From assembly GCF_003201655.1 (NCBI RefSeq), contig NZ_QJJU01000012.1, positions 62,001-126,000 of the forward strand: 64,000 nt of DNA. Direction: 5' to 3'. Origin of the DNA: Mycolicibacterium moriokaense. GTDB taxonomy: Bacteria; Actinomycetota; Actinomycetes; Mycobacteriales; Mycobacteriaceae. Shown here piece after piece: positions 17,658-26,088 of this stretch. Positions within the stretch are counted from its first letter, which is position 1. Each line of letters starts with the position of its first letter. The notes beneath the pieces are model-generated. The model made no database searches. It was not told the origin of the DNA and worked only from the letters and a program-made list of their open reading frames with translations. A program made the position numbers and the translations under genes.

Positions 17658-19364
17658 CTACGCGGCCAGTACTTCGCTCTGCAGCGGATCAGCCAGGGGA
17701 TTGGCCTGCGGATTGCTCGCAAGTGCGTCCAGAACGATGGACCACACCTGCGGGCTCAAGACCACGCCGAGGTGCCCGACCGGCAGTCCCGGATACAGAT
17801 CCTGAACGACGATGTTGGTCACGTTGGGGCCGTCGAGCGCCTGCTGCGTGTACGGGGTGACCACTTCGTCACTCATCGACGCGATCGTGGTGTACAGGAC
17901 GCCGGGCCGAGTGTCGCCGTTGCCGTAGACCTCCTGCTGGAATGGGTCACCCAGCGACTGCTGTTCGAACGCCTGCCCGAGCGAGTTCGCGAGCGCCATG
18001 ACCAGCGGCCCCAGGATCGGCAGATTCTGCAAACCGATCAGGCCGTCGGCGTCGGTGCCGTGATTACTCGGGGCGATGCCAATCAGCTGTGACACCTTGT
18101 CGGCGCCGCCGAGATTGTTGATGTAGTACACGGGCAGGATCCCGCCGCCCTGCGAATGGCCGATGAGTATCACCTTGGGTGCACCCGTCTCGGCGAGGAC
18201 CTTGTCGACTTCGGCGGCAAGCTGGAGGCCGGACTGCCTGATGTCGTCCGTCGCCTGGATTGGGAAATTGGGATCCGAGGTGACGTTGCCGTAGTTGAAC
18301 GAGTAGACCTTGTATCCGGCGTTGGCGAGGACGGGCGCACCGACACCCCAGTTCTCTCCCTGGGTGGCAATCGTTCCATTGATCAGAATGATCGGCAGGG
18401 GATGCTCGGCGGTCACCGTGATCGACGGGTCATTCGCGCCAGGTGGCGGCGTCTGCGGGCTGAGGAATGTCAGCCCGTTGATGATTCCGTAGTTGACGGT
18501 GAACGGTCCTGTGCTCAGGGAACCGGGCGGCGCGCCGATCAGCGTCCTGCTCACTGCCGCAGCAGAATTGGCCACCGCGGTGGCCAGTGCATACGGCACA
18601 CCTAGGAAGCTGTGCGGTCCGAAGGCCTTGGCGACGGTGTCGGCCACGGTGAACACCACTGACGCCGCCACCGTTCCCACATCGGTTACCAGCCCGACTA
18701 TCTGCTGCTGGTTCGGGAGGTGGATCGGGATTGCGGGGGATTGATTGCTCGACACCGACGGGACGGACGGCGCGATGTTCGCGACCGCCGCGAGTTTCGT
18801 GACCGCAGATTGTTGGGCGGAAACCTGGGTCGACGGTTGTGGTGCGGGCGCAAGAGCGCTTCGATAACTCGTCGCGGGCGCCGCAGGGGGCTGCGGTTCG
18901 GGGGAGACCGTCTTCGCCGGTTTCGCCGGACTTACCGATGCGGTGGTCAGGCCGGGTCGATGCGAACTGCTCCGCGCAGACGGCTTCGGCGGGTCGTTGG
19001 GGTCCGCATTCGCTTCCGACGCCGGCTCTGACGGTTGGTCGACGGTGGCCGGCTTGGTGTCCGTTGTCGTGTCGTCAGCGGTTATCGTGCTCTCGCTGGT
19101 TCCGGTCTTGGGGTGTTTCGGCGGATCGGGGGTGTCGGTGTTGGAGTGTTTCGGGGGATCGGCCTTCACAGCTTTCGGCGCGTCCGCCGAGTTCTCCGAA
19201 CTCGAATTAGTTCCTGACGGTGACGGGTCGTCGGCGTTGGCGATACCGCTGCCCAATCCGACCGCCACCCAGGCTGACAGCAGGAACGCGGCAACGATCA
19301 GCCGCAACCACCAATGAAAGCTCGACCTGCCGGTATTCAGCAGCGACATGCGCTTCGTGGACAA
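17658..19364 (-). CDS. Exported alpha/beta-hydrolase (lipase/esterase) with a long disordered N-terminal region
   Basis: This secreted hydrolase has about 568 residues: a basic N-terminus, a hydrophobic signal segment (LIVAAFLLSAWVAVGLGSG) with cleavage expected near IANAD, then about 180 residues rich in Ser, Pro, Thr and Lys, then an alpha/beta-hydrolase domain. The nucleophile elbow GHSQGG puts Ser at about residue 404; a downstream Asp and the late His in GHLGVVLS are candidate triad partners. I chose the TTG at 19364 because GAGAGG stands 7 bases upstream; ATG codons at 19394 and 19349 are alternatives. The architecture resembles mycobacterial exported lipases with low-complexity N-termini. 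Substrate unknown; lipids or esters at the cell surface are likely. Confidence 0.82.
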   Translation of the reverse strand: MSTKRMSLLNTGRSSFHWWLRLIVAAFLLSAWVAVGLGSGIANADDPSPSGTNSSSENSADAPKAVKADPPKHSNTDTPDPPKHPKTGTSESTITADDTTTDTKPATVDQPSEPASEANADPNDPPKPSARSSSHRPGLTTASVSPAKPAKTVSPEPQPPAAPATSYRSALAPAPQPSTQVSAQQSAVTKLAAVANIAPSVPSVSSNQSPAIPIHLPNQQQIVGLVTDVGTVAASVVFTVADTVAKAFGPHSFLGVPYALATAVANSAAAVSRTLIGAPPGSLSTGPFTVNYGIINGLTFLSPQTPPPGANDPSITVTAEHPLPIILINGTIATQGENWGVGAPVLANAGYKVYSFNYGNVTSDPNFPIQATDDIRQSGLQLAAEVDKVLAETGAPKVILIGHSQGGGILPVYYINNLGGADKVSQLIGIAPSNHGTDADGLIGLQNLPILGPLVMALANSLGQAFEQQSLGDPFQQEVYGNGDTRPGVLYTTIASMSDEVVTPYTQQALDGPNVTNIVVQDLYPGLPVGHLGVVLSPQVWSIVLDALASNPQANPLADPLQSEVLAA

Positions 19365-19554
19365 TTGCACACCTCTCGCCCGGTAGGCATGCAATGTATC
19401 CAGTTAACGGCCGGGTGGTTCTGAATTTCGGCACTCTCGCCGGGAACGACCGATTCCACGACAGCACAACGAAACACTAGAGATTGCAGTCAGGGCTGCG
19501 GATTGCCGCGGTCCACGACCCTGTGTGCAATCTCGATGACGCGACGGCGTTGGC

Positions 19555-19560
19555 TATCGT
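19555..19560 (+). promoter_or_regulatory. Leaderless-type -10 box (TATCGT) of the acyl-CoA ligase gene
   Basis: TATCGT ends 6 bases before the GTG at 19567, and no ribosome binding site is present, so a leaderless transcript is likely. Confidence 0.45.
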
Positions 19561-19566
19561 CTAGGC

Positions 19567-21057
19567 GTGCCCGAAAGCTTTACCGAAACCTTCGCGGCAG
19601 GGTTGGCGAGCTATGGCGATCAACCGTGCATCGAGTTCGAGGGCCGGTGGTACTCCGGCAACGAGATCACCGCCTACGCCGACGCGATCGCAAGCCTGCT
19701 GCGGGTGGCCAGGGTCCCCGATGGCGCCCCGGTCGGGTTGGTGATCCGCAATCGGCTACAGCATGCCGCCGCGATCATCGGCTTCCTCGCCGCCGGACGC
19801 CCCGTCTCGATGATCTACTCCTTCCAGTCGCCTGAATCGATCGCCCGCGACATCGAAAAGCTGGAGTTGTCGGCCGTCATCGCCGATCGCGAGGACTGGA
19901 CGGAACCGGTGATCGAGGCCGCCAAGCGTGCAGGCAGTGCAGGGGTGGCGATCGCGTTGACGCCTCCCATCGTCGCGGCCGTCGACGGGCTCGAGCGTCG
20001 CGACGAATCCCGCATACACGCCGCAGCCGAACCCGGTGTGGCACTGAACATTTTGACCAGCGGCACCACCGGTCCGCCGAAGCGGCAGGCGATCAAAACG
20101 CCCGTGCTGGAGCGAACCGTATTCAGCGTGACGAGCGGGGAAAAAGCCCACGCCGGTGCGCCACCAGAATTCTCCTACTGGCAGTTCGGCGGAATCGGGG
20201 TGTGTCAGCTGATCGCAGGCGTCTACAACGCCAGGCGGATGGTCATCCTCGAGAGGTTCACGGTCGATGGGTTTGTCAACGCTATAAAGACGCACGGCAT
20301 CAAGCGCTGTGGTGTGCAGCCCGCCGTCTTTCGCATGCTGCTCGACGCGGACGTTCCTAGGGAAGACTTGGCGTCGCTGGAATTCCTGATCAGCGCATCG
20401 GGTCCGCTCGACCCCGAAACCCGCGACGAGTTCGAGGCGCGCTACGGAATTCCGGTCAGGTTGGCTTATGGGGCAACTGAATTCGCCGGCTCACTCTGTG
20501 CGTGGACGCCCGACCTCGTCGAGGAGTTCGGCGAAGCCAAACGCAACAGCGTCGGCAGACCGCTGCCCGATACCCAAGTGCGCGTCGTCGACCCGGACAC
20601 CGGAGCCGAGGTGGCCGCGGACGAGCAGGGGCTGTTGGAAGCGAAGGTGGCACCGATCAGCCCGGACTGGATCCGCACCACCGACATCGCCTCGATCGAC
20701 GCCGACGGGTTCGTCACGCTGCACGGCAGGGCCGATGGAGCCATCAACCGCGGCGGGTTCAAGGTCCTGCCGGAAACCGTTCGGCGCGTGCTGATCTCAC
20801 ATCCCGCGGTGCGCGACGCCTGCGTGGTTGGCGTGCCGGACAAGAGGCTCGGCCAGGTGCCGTTCGCCGCGATTGAAGCCACGCCGGGCCTGCCGGTTCC
20901 GTCCGACGACGAACTGAAGGACCTCGTGCGTCAATCGTTGCCGGTGTACAACGTGCCTATCGCCTTCGCCGTTGTCGACGAGCTGCCGCGCAACCCGGCG
21001 CTGAAGGTCAGCCTGCCCGAGGTCGCCGCGCTCTACGACGCGCGCGCAAAGAGATAG
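19567..21057 (+). CDS. AMP-binding acyl-CoA synthetase/ligase family protein
   Basis: This 496-residue adenylate-forming enzyme of the ANL superfamily activates a carboxylic acid with ATP and loads it on CoA. Visible core motifs are the P-loop LTSGTTGPPKR (about residue 163), the YGATEFAG block, WIRTTDIASID, the hinge GRADGAINRGGFKV and a C-terminal lysine in NPALKVSLPEV. The segment around the substrate pocket is not one of the well-known FadD types, so specificity is open. It starts with GTG from a leaderless-type promoter, and its end overlaps the convergent methyltransferase by 25 bases. Confidence 0.88.
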   Translation: MPESFTETFAAGLASYGDQPCIEFEGRWYSGNEITAYADAIASLLRVARVPDGAPVGLVIRNRLQHAAAIIGFLAAGRPVSMIYSFQSPESIARDIEKLELSAVIADREDWTEPVIEAAKRAGSAGVAIALTPPIVAAVDGLERRDESRIHAAAEPGVALNILTSGTTGPPKRQAIKTPVLERTVFSVTSGEKAHAGAPPEFSYWQFGGIGVCQLIAGVYNARRMVILERFTVDGFVNAIKTHGIKRCGVQPAVFRMLLDADVPREDLASLEFLISASGPLDPETRDEFEARYGIPVRLAYGATEFAGSLCAWTPDLVEEFGEAKRNSVGRPLPDTQVRVVDPDTGAEVAADEQGLLEAKVAPISPDWIRTTDIASIDADGFVTLHGRADGAINRGGFKVLPETVRRVLISHPAVRDACVVGVPDKRLGQVPFAAIEATPGLPVPSDDELKDLVRQSLPVYNVPIAFAVVDELPRNPALKVSLPEVAALYDARAKR

Positions 21058-21629
21058 AACCGCGCGGGGTCCTTGCCGTTGTGGTCCAACGCGGGCTCAC
21101 TCCCTGACGACAACAGCGTCCAGTCGGCGGCGAACCGCCGCTTGACCTCATCCGGATCTATGCCAGGCACGCCGTAGGTTCCGCCGGGGATGAACTCGAC
21201 AAGCAGCAGCCGCGCGTCCGGGGCCGCAACGGCGGTGACCTCGCGCACGTAGGCGTCGCGATCTCCGGGGCTCATGCCGTGCAGGCAACCGTTGTCGATG
21301 ATAAGACCGAAGGTCGACCCGATGCCCTCGGAGCTCAGGCGCGTGACGTCGGCGCGGACGAAGTTGACGGCGACCTTATTGGCCTCGGCCTTCGCGCGCG
21401 CCTTATCGACCGCCCTTGCGACGAAATCCACGCCGGTGACCCGCCAGCCGTTCTTGGCCAGGTAGATGGAGCTGTCGCCGGTGCCGCAGCCGAGGTCAAG
21501 CGCGGCGCCGGGCCCCAGTGCGCCGTCGCCCTCGACCAGGTCCTGCAGGCTCTTGGCAAGCGGGTGCCCGTCCCATGGCACGAAGCCGAGCCGGTAGAAC
21601 GTCTTGAACAGCAGTTGCCGTGACGCCAT
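21033..21629 (-). CDS. Class I SAM-dependent methyltransferase
   Basis: This 198-residue Rossmann-fold methyltransferase has motif I ALDLGCGTGDSSIYLA (SAM binding), an acidic residue after motif II (TGVDFVARAVDKA), motif III FVRADVTRL and a post-motif IIDNGCLHGM. The small size and N-terminal segment (FYRLGFVPWDGHP) resemble thiopurine/tellurite-type small-molecule methyltransferases. The gene sits 3 bases after the flavin-reductase-like gene and downstream of a PaaK-like ligase on the same strand, so the three form an operon. Substrate unknown. The 25-base tail overlap with the convergent ligase gene is unusually long for this window. Confidence 0.85.
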   Translation of the reverse strand: MASRQLLFKTFYRLGFVPWDGHPLAKSLQDLVEGDGALGPGAALDLGCGTGDSSIYLAKNGWRVTGVDFVARAVDKARAKAEANKVAVNFVRADVTRLSSEGIGSTFGLIIDNGCLHGMSPGDRDAYVREVTAVAAPDARLLLVEFIPGGTYGVPGIDPDEVKRRFAADWTLLSSGSEPALDHNGKDPARFYLFARAS

Positions 21630-21632
21630 CGG

Positions 21633-22058
21633 TCAGATCGACCCAAGGTCGGCCGACAGCCAGTGCTCGGGCTTCAGCCAGATGGCAACGCTCTCGCCGT
21701 GCTCACGGCGGGCGAACTCGAGGTAGGCGTCCACCTTGTCCGGCGGCAGATACCGCTTGGTCATCTCGACGAGCTGATCGTCGGTGCCCGGCTCGATGCG
21801 GCTGACGGGACCGTCGACCGCGACGTAGCGCACCGTCGGATCGAGACGCTCTGCCATCAGGGTGAACTCGCCCTGCGTCTCGATGAGCCTGTGCTTTCGT
21901 GAGCCCACTCCGGTGATCACCCACGGCTCGCCGCCGGGTGTGTATTGGTACCAGATCGGCACCGTCAACGGTCCGCGTTTGTCACCTGCGCTCACCGACA
22001 ACGCCGCGATGTGCGGCTCGGCCAGAAACTGTTCGCGTTCTTCCTTTGAAAGGGCCAT
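21633..22058 (-). CDS. Pyridoxamine 5'-phosphate oxidase-fold protein (FMN/F420-binding family)
   Basis: This 141-residue split beta-barrel protein of the PNPOx-like superfamily begins MALSKEEREQFLAEPHIAAL, the usual start of mycobacterial small FMN- or F420-binding proteins, and includes PIWYQYTPGGEPW and RKHRLIE segments typical of cofactor-binding strands. I chose the ATG at 22058, since the longer open frame upstream runs inside the PaaK-like gene. Family members are F420H2-dependent reductases, haem oxygenase-like proteins or flavin-binding sensors; I cannot decide among them. It is the second gene of the three-gene minus-strand operon. Confidence 0.85.
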   Translation of the reverse strand: MALSKEEREQFLAEPHIAALSVSAGDKRGPLTVPIWYQYTPGGEPWVITGVGSRKHRLIETQGEFTLMAERLDPTVRYVAVDGPVSRIEPGTDDQLVEMTKRYLPPDKVDAYLEFARREHGESVAIWLKPEHWLSADLGSI

Positions 22059-22072
22059 GCTCCCCAGGCTAG

Positions 22073-23431
22073 TCACGCCGGCAGGGCGATGAAGCGCTTG
22101 AGTTTGCCGCTCGCCTGGTGGCGGGGGATGCGGTCGACGGCCCGGATTGCCACCGTCGCGTCCGGCAAACCACAACGGTGCAGTGCGGCGATCACCGACA
22201 CTCTCAGTGCATCCACGTCCGGGTGACCGACGGCGAGGATGTCGGCGCCGGTGGCTGTCTGCACCACTTGATATTCGGAGACACGTGGATCGGTACCGAG
22301 CACATGGCGGAAAGTGATGGCGGGCACCGTGATTGAGCCATAGCGGAAATCGTCGTCCCGTCGCCCGCCGATGTCGGCCACTCGCGCGAACGCGCTGCCG
22401 CACTCACACCGACCTGGCAGCAACGCCACGTCGTCGCCGAGGTCATAGCGGATGAACGGGAACGTGCGGTTGGCCAGCCCTGTCGCGAGCGTCCGCACCG
22501 CCGGTTCGTCGGGGCCCACCGGTGCACCATTCTCGTCGACGCGTTCGAGCACAACCTCGTCTTCGCAGATGTGCAGTCCCTTGCCGAGGCCGCAACCGAC
22601 CGCCTGGACCCCGATCTCGGTGGATCCCCAAAGGTTGTGAACCGGGACATCCCATGCCTCGGCGATCGCCTGCCGGTCCTCGTCGAGCAACGGTTCGGAG
22701 TTGGTGCTCACCCGCGCCGGGCGGAGCTGCAAATCGCCGGTCAGCGCGGCGCGGGCGAGCCGTCCGATCACCGACGGGTAACCGACGAGGTGCGTCGGCC
22801 GGGCTGCCGCCACCGCGGCCAGCACCTCGTCGAACGGGGCTCCGGCCGCGATGACGACGGTCTCCATGCCCGCAGCGGTCGGCACATCGAACAGCGGCGT
22901 GCTGGCATGCGGGGGTGCACCTGCCTCCAGCACGGCCAGGCGCGTCGGACCCAGCTGTGGCCCGCTCCGCTCCGCCCGTGCCTGCGTGCGCCACGCCAGA
23001 CACGCAATGGACACGAAGAACTGCCAATCCCAGACGTAGACGCCCCGAACGCCGCTGGAGCCACCCGAACTGAACACCTGATAGCCGTGGGGCGTGTACG
23101 AATACCATTTCTGTTGTGCCAGAACGTGTTCGGCGCGCTCGCGGCTCAGTTCACGGTCGGTGACGATGTCGTCCCAGCAGTCCTGTGCCTCGACCTTTGT
23201 CATGATTGGCACCGCGGCCAGATCTGCCACCGTGGCGAGGGCCGGATCAAGGTCTCGGAGGCGTCGCGCGTGAAAGGGCGAGCGCTCCCTCGCGAAGCCA
23301 AGGAGCGTGCGCAGCCGGTGATCTCGATAGCGGTCGATTCGTTCGCGCGGCCAGTCCAGGCGTGCGATGTGATCCTCGATCGCCGCCTGGACCGCATCAA
23401 GGTGTGCCGCGCGCATGCGTTCGTAGTCCAT
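22073..23431 (-). CDS. PaaK-like adenylate-forming ligase (phenylacetate-CoA ligase family)
   Basis: This ANL-type protein of about 452 residues belongs to the phenylacetate-CoA ligase/capsule CapK branch. The Gly/Ser-rich P-loop is VFSSGGSSGVRGVYVW, followed by LVGYPSVIGRLA, NLWGSTEIG (ATP/AMP contact) and RYDLGDDV; a C-terminal RIPRHQASGKLKRF segment has the conserved lysine. It should adenylate a carboxylic acid and possibly transfer it to CoA. I chose the ATG at 23431 (MDYERMRAAH), preceded by CGGGAA; GTG 23464 or ATG 23449 would lengthen it. It heads a tight operon with a flavin/F420-fold protein (14-base gap) and a methyltransferase, a set that looks like a small tailoring pathway of unknown product. 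Confidence 0.82.
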   Translation of the reverse strand: MDYERMRAAHLDAVQAAIEDHIARLDWPRERIDRYRDHRLRTLLGFARERSPFHARRLRDLDPALATVADLAAVPIMTKVEAQDCWDDIVTDRELSRERAEHVLAQQKWYSYTPHGYQVFSSGGSSGVRGVYVWDWQFFVSIACLAWRTQARAERSGPQLGPTRLAVLEAGAPPHASTPLFDVPTAAGMETVVIAAGAPFDEVLAAVAAARPTHLVGYPSVIGRLARAALTGDLQLRPARVSTNSEPLLDEDRQAIAEAWDVPVHNLWGSTEIGVQAVGCGLGKGLHICEDEVVLERVDENGAPVGPDEPAVRTLATGLANRTFPFIRYDLGDDVALLPGRCECGSAFARVADIGGRRDDDFRYGSITVPAITFRHVLGTDPRVSEYQVVQTATGADILAVGHPDVDALRVSVIAALHRCGLPDATVAIRAVDRIPRHQASGKLKRFIALPA

Positions 23432-23507
23432 AACGTTCCCGATCACCATATTTCGGGTGGACACTGCGTATTACCTAGTCGCCAATTTCTCCGATGGGCC
23501 CGCCTCG

Positions 23508-23741
23508 ATGACCTCACGGGAAGAAGCGCCCTACTCGACATCAGTCGCACCAGTTCGTAAGCCGGTAGGTGGCACGGGACAACTGTGGAGTCAGGTCAGA
23601 GCACCGGCCGATCGCGCGCTCGACGTACTCGAAAGACGTATCGTCCGAATGGAATCGGCGGGCTTACCCGGGAATAGATCGGTCCGCATCGCCGCCATGG
23701 AATTTCACGGGCTCTGTGAGGACATGGCCGCGCTCGAGTGA
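23508..23741 (+). CDS. Possible small hypothetical protein
   Basis: This open frame of 77 residues has moderately mycobacterial codon use and a helical second half (RALDVLERRIVRMESAG, then MEFHGLCEDMAALE). There is no recognisable domain and no clear ribosome binding site. A longer frame opens at 23457 but would run into the divergent PaaK-like promoter. It occupies the otherwise empty 23465-23893 interval, and the remaining 150 bases (23742-23893) show nothing. Confidence 0.4.
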   Translation: MTSREEAPYSTSVAPVRKPVGGTGQLWSQVRAPADRALDVLERRIVRMESAGLPGNRSVRIAAMEFHGLCEDMAALE

Positions 23742-23893
23742 CGCGGCGGCCGAGTCCGTCGGACGCCACACCGATGCACATAAGCGTGGGTGAGTGGTCT
23801 GAGCGCGCCGCTTCGCGGCTTTCGGACGCCACAGTTCGAGGGCCGGGTTCGCTGCCGAGTTTCGCGTGCCAGCCTGGAAATTGAACCCGGGAT

Positions 23894-24583
23894 TCAGATG
23901 AAGTACTTCTCATTTCCGGTCGGGTATCCACCGCCGGTGGTGGCGATATGGACGTGGTCGTAGTGGTTCGCGGTTTCTGAACCCATCTCGGGCATATAGC
24001 TGCCCGACTTTGGGCCCAGGTAGATGGCGTGTCGCCAGATCACGTGGTCGATGTTCCATCGTTGCGCGTTCGCGAGTGCGAAACCGGCGATCTGGTTGCC
24101 GAGATCGACGCCCTCGGGGGAGAAGGGGTCGGGGATCATCACGTCGATCGCCAATCCGTTGGGGTGCCATTTCAATGCATCCTGTCGCCAGCCGCCGATC
24201 GTGGTGATCTGTGGAAACAGGACGCTGATGGCACGCGCCACCCGAATGGTGTCGACCTGCAACCCGTTCTCCGGCGCGACACCGGGCGGCAGCTCGAAGG
24301 GCATGGCGGTGGCGGCAGGGGCGGGCGCACTTGCCGCCAGCAATTCGGCCTCTGCCGGAGTGGCGACCTTCGGTGCGCCAGGCAGCGGAGGCGCCGGGCG
24401 CGCCGCAGCCTCTGCCGGAGTCGCCGCGCAGCACGATGGCTGGGTGCCTTGGGCGTGCTGCGAACCCTGGGCGTAGAGCATCCCGCCCGCCACGATCAGC
24501 GAGGCGGCGAGTGCCAACCAGCGGCCACGGCCGTCGGCTAACAGATTCCCGCGCACGGACCGCACTTTACTGCCGTTTCTCAC
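23894..24583 (-). CDS. Exported LAS-type metallopeptidase-like protein (peptidase M15-like fold)
   Basis: This 229-residue protein has an N-terminal hydrophobic segment at about 22-38 (uncleaved anchor or signal), an Ala/Pro-rich linker with a duplicated TPAEA unit, and a C-terminal zinc-peptidase-like domain. The LAS motif is visible: H140-x6-D147 and HYDHVH (H207, H210, H212). Such domains cleave or bind peptidoglycan peptides; the mycobacterial relatives I recall are annotated as conserved exported proteins. The GTG at 24583 has GGAGG 11 bases upstream; a much longer frame (to 25093) is excluded because it overlaps the divergent LLM gene. Confidence 0.78.
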   Translation of the reverse strand: MRNGSKVRSVRGNLLADGRGRWLALAASLIVAGGMLYAQGSQHAQGTQPSCCAATPAEAAARPAPPLPGAPKVATPAEAELLAASAPAPAATAMPFELPPGVAPENGLQVDTIRVARAISVLFPQITTIGGWRQDALKWHPNGLAIDVMIPDPFSPEGVDLGNQIAGFALANAQRWNIDHVIWRHAIYLGPKSGSYMPEMGSETANHYDHVHIATTGGGYPTGNEKYFI

Positions 24584-24719
24584 CGAATTCGGCACCTCCA
24601 ACGAAGGGTTGCCCGTCGGCGTGCAGGTCGTCGCAAAGCCCTGGCAGGATGCCACGGCCCTCGCGGTAGCCGGACATCTGGAAAACGTCTTCGGCGGCCG
24701 GCGCCCACCGCCCGTCGCA

Positions 24720-24725
24720 TAGAGT
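24720..24725 (+). promoter_or_regulatory. Leaderless-type -10 box (TAGAGT) of the LLM oxidoreductase gene
   Basis: TAGAGT is followed by 8 bases and the ATG at 24734, with no Shine-Dalgarno sequence. Confidence 0.4.
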
Positions 24726-24733
24726 CGGATTCC

Positions 24734-25729
24734 ATGCGCTTTGGATTCTTCATCCCGCAGGGCTGGCGACTCGATCTGGTCGACATCCCGACCGCAAGTC
24801 AGTGGGGGGTGATGCGCGACATCGCCGGCTACGCCGACGGCGCCGCCGCATGGGACTCGCTGTGGGTGTACGACCACTTCCACACCGTGCCGGTACCGAC
24901 GCACGAGGCCACCCACGAGGCGTGGTCGCTGATGTCGGCGTTCGCGGCGACGACATCGCGCATCAAGCTCGGCCAGATGTGCACCGCGATGAGCTACCGC
25001 AACCCCGTCTATCTGGCCAAGGTCGCCGCCACCGCCGACATCATCTCCGGAGGCCGAGTCCAGATGGGCATCGGCGGGGGCTGGTACGAGCACGAATGGA
25101 AGGCCTACGGGTACGGGTTCCCGTCCGCAGGGGTGCGGCTAGGGCGGCTCGACGAGGGAGTGCAGATCATGCGCGACGCCTGGCGCGACGGCCAGGTCAG
25201 CTTCGACGGCAAGTACTACAAAGAGATCAGTGGCGCCATCGTTGAGCCAAAGCCGTTGCAGGACGGCGGTCTTCCGCTGTGGATCGCAGGCGGCGGCGAG
25301 AAGGTGACATTGAAGATCGCTGCGAAATACGCGCAGTACACCAACTTCACCTCCGAGCCCGACGGGTTCGTGCAGAAGTCGCAGGTGCTTGCAGGCCACT
25401 GCCGCGACGTGGGCACCGACTACGACGCGATCGTGCGGTCAGCCAATTTCAACGCCGTGATCGGTGAGTCGGACGCCGACGTCAAGGACCGCGTCGCCCG
25501 GCTGCGCGCGCGGCTGGTCGGCAAGGCAAACGAGGCCGCGGTCGACGGCATGCTGAACATGGTGACATCACCCGATTCCGCCAGTGGCACACCGGAACAG
25601 GTCGTGGAGAAGCTCCAGCGGATGCGCGAGCTCGGCTGCGAGTACGCGATCCTGTACTTCCCCGAGGCGGCCTACGACCGGTCCGGTATCGAATTGTTCG
25701 AGCGCGAGGTCATCCCCGCACTGAGCTAG
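24734..25729 (+). CDS. LLM class F420-dependent oxidoreductase
   Basis: This 331-residue TIM-barrel enzyme of the luciferase-like monooxygenase family probably uses F420, as most mycobacterial members do. Visible features are the N-terminal strand MRFGFFIPQGW, WDSLWVYDHFHT with the conserved His, IKLGQMCTAMSYRNP, GGRVQMGIGGGWYEHEW, and PLWIAGGGEKVTLKIAA near residue 180. The tail ends with a helix typical of the family. The gene begins leaderlessly, is divergent from the metallopeptidase gene and overlaps the NTF2-like gene end by 4 bases. Substrate cannot be inferred. Confidence 0.9.
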   Translation: MRFGFFIPQGWRLDLVDIPTASQWGVMRDIAGYADGAAAWDSLWVYDHFHTVPVPTHEATHEAWSLMSAFAATTSRIKLGQMCTAMSYRNPVYLAKVAATADIISGGRVQMGIGGGWYEHEWKAYGYGFPSAGVRLGRLDEGVQIMRDAWRDGQVSFDGKYYKEISGAIVEPKPLQDGGLPLWIAGGGEKVTLKIAAKYAQYTNFTSEPDGFVQKSQVLAGHCRDVGTDYDAIVRSANFNAVIGESDADVKDRVARLRARLVGKANEAAVDGMLNMVTSPDSASGTPEQVVEKLQRMRELGCEYAILYFPEAAYDRSGIELFEREVIPALS

Positions 25730-26088
25730 TCGGCTCGCGACGCCTGATAGTGCAGGATGCGCCATCCGTCGTCGCCGCGCGTGACCACCACACCGATGTT
25801 GACGTCCACCGTGGGCCGATCGGGAAAAGCGAAGTCGGCGCGAACGTAGCCGAGCGCCAAGTTCTCAGTCGGCCTGCGTGTTTCGAGTATTCGGTAGGCG
25901 ACCGTCATGCCACTCGCCTGGCCGGCGTAGTAGTCCACTACGCCTTGGCGCCCGACGCTATACGGGTGCAGACCCTGGAATACCGCATCCTCGGTGAACA
26001 TTTCGGCCACGCGCTCCGGCTCTCCGGCGTCGATCCCCGCTTTCCACTGATCGAGGACGCCACGCAGAACCTCTTCAGTGCCCGGCAC
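25726..26088 (-). CDS. SnoaL/NTF2-like protein
   Basis: This NTF2-fold protein has about 120 residues: helix EEVLRGVLDQWKAGIDAG, then EMFTEDAVFQGL, the PYSVGRQGVVDYYAG segment, and a final strand DDGWRILHYQAS typical of SgcJ/SnoaL-like proteins. The likely start is GTG 26088 (or 26097), which overlaps the end of the upstream SDR gene, implying translational coupling. NTF2-like proteins with SDR partners often handle small ketones or serve as dehydratases/isomerases. Its 3' end overlaps the LLM gene by 4 bases. Confidence 0.78.
   Translation of the reverse strand: MPGTEEVLRGVLDQWKAGIDAGEPERVAEMFTEDAVFQGLHPYSVGRQGVVDYYAGQASGMTVAYRILETRRPTENLALGYVRADFAFPDRPTVDVNIGVVVTRGDDGWRILHYQASRAD

Noticed and set aside
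24584..25093. N-terminal extension of the metallopeptidase to 399 codons
   Set aside because: The added part overlaps the divergent LLM oxidoreductase gene and has no homologous character; the signal/anchor begins after 24583.
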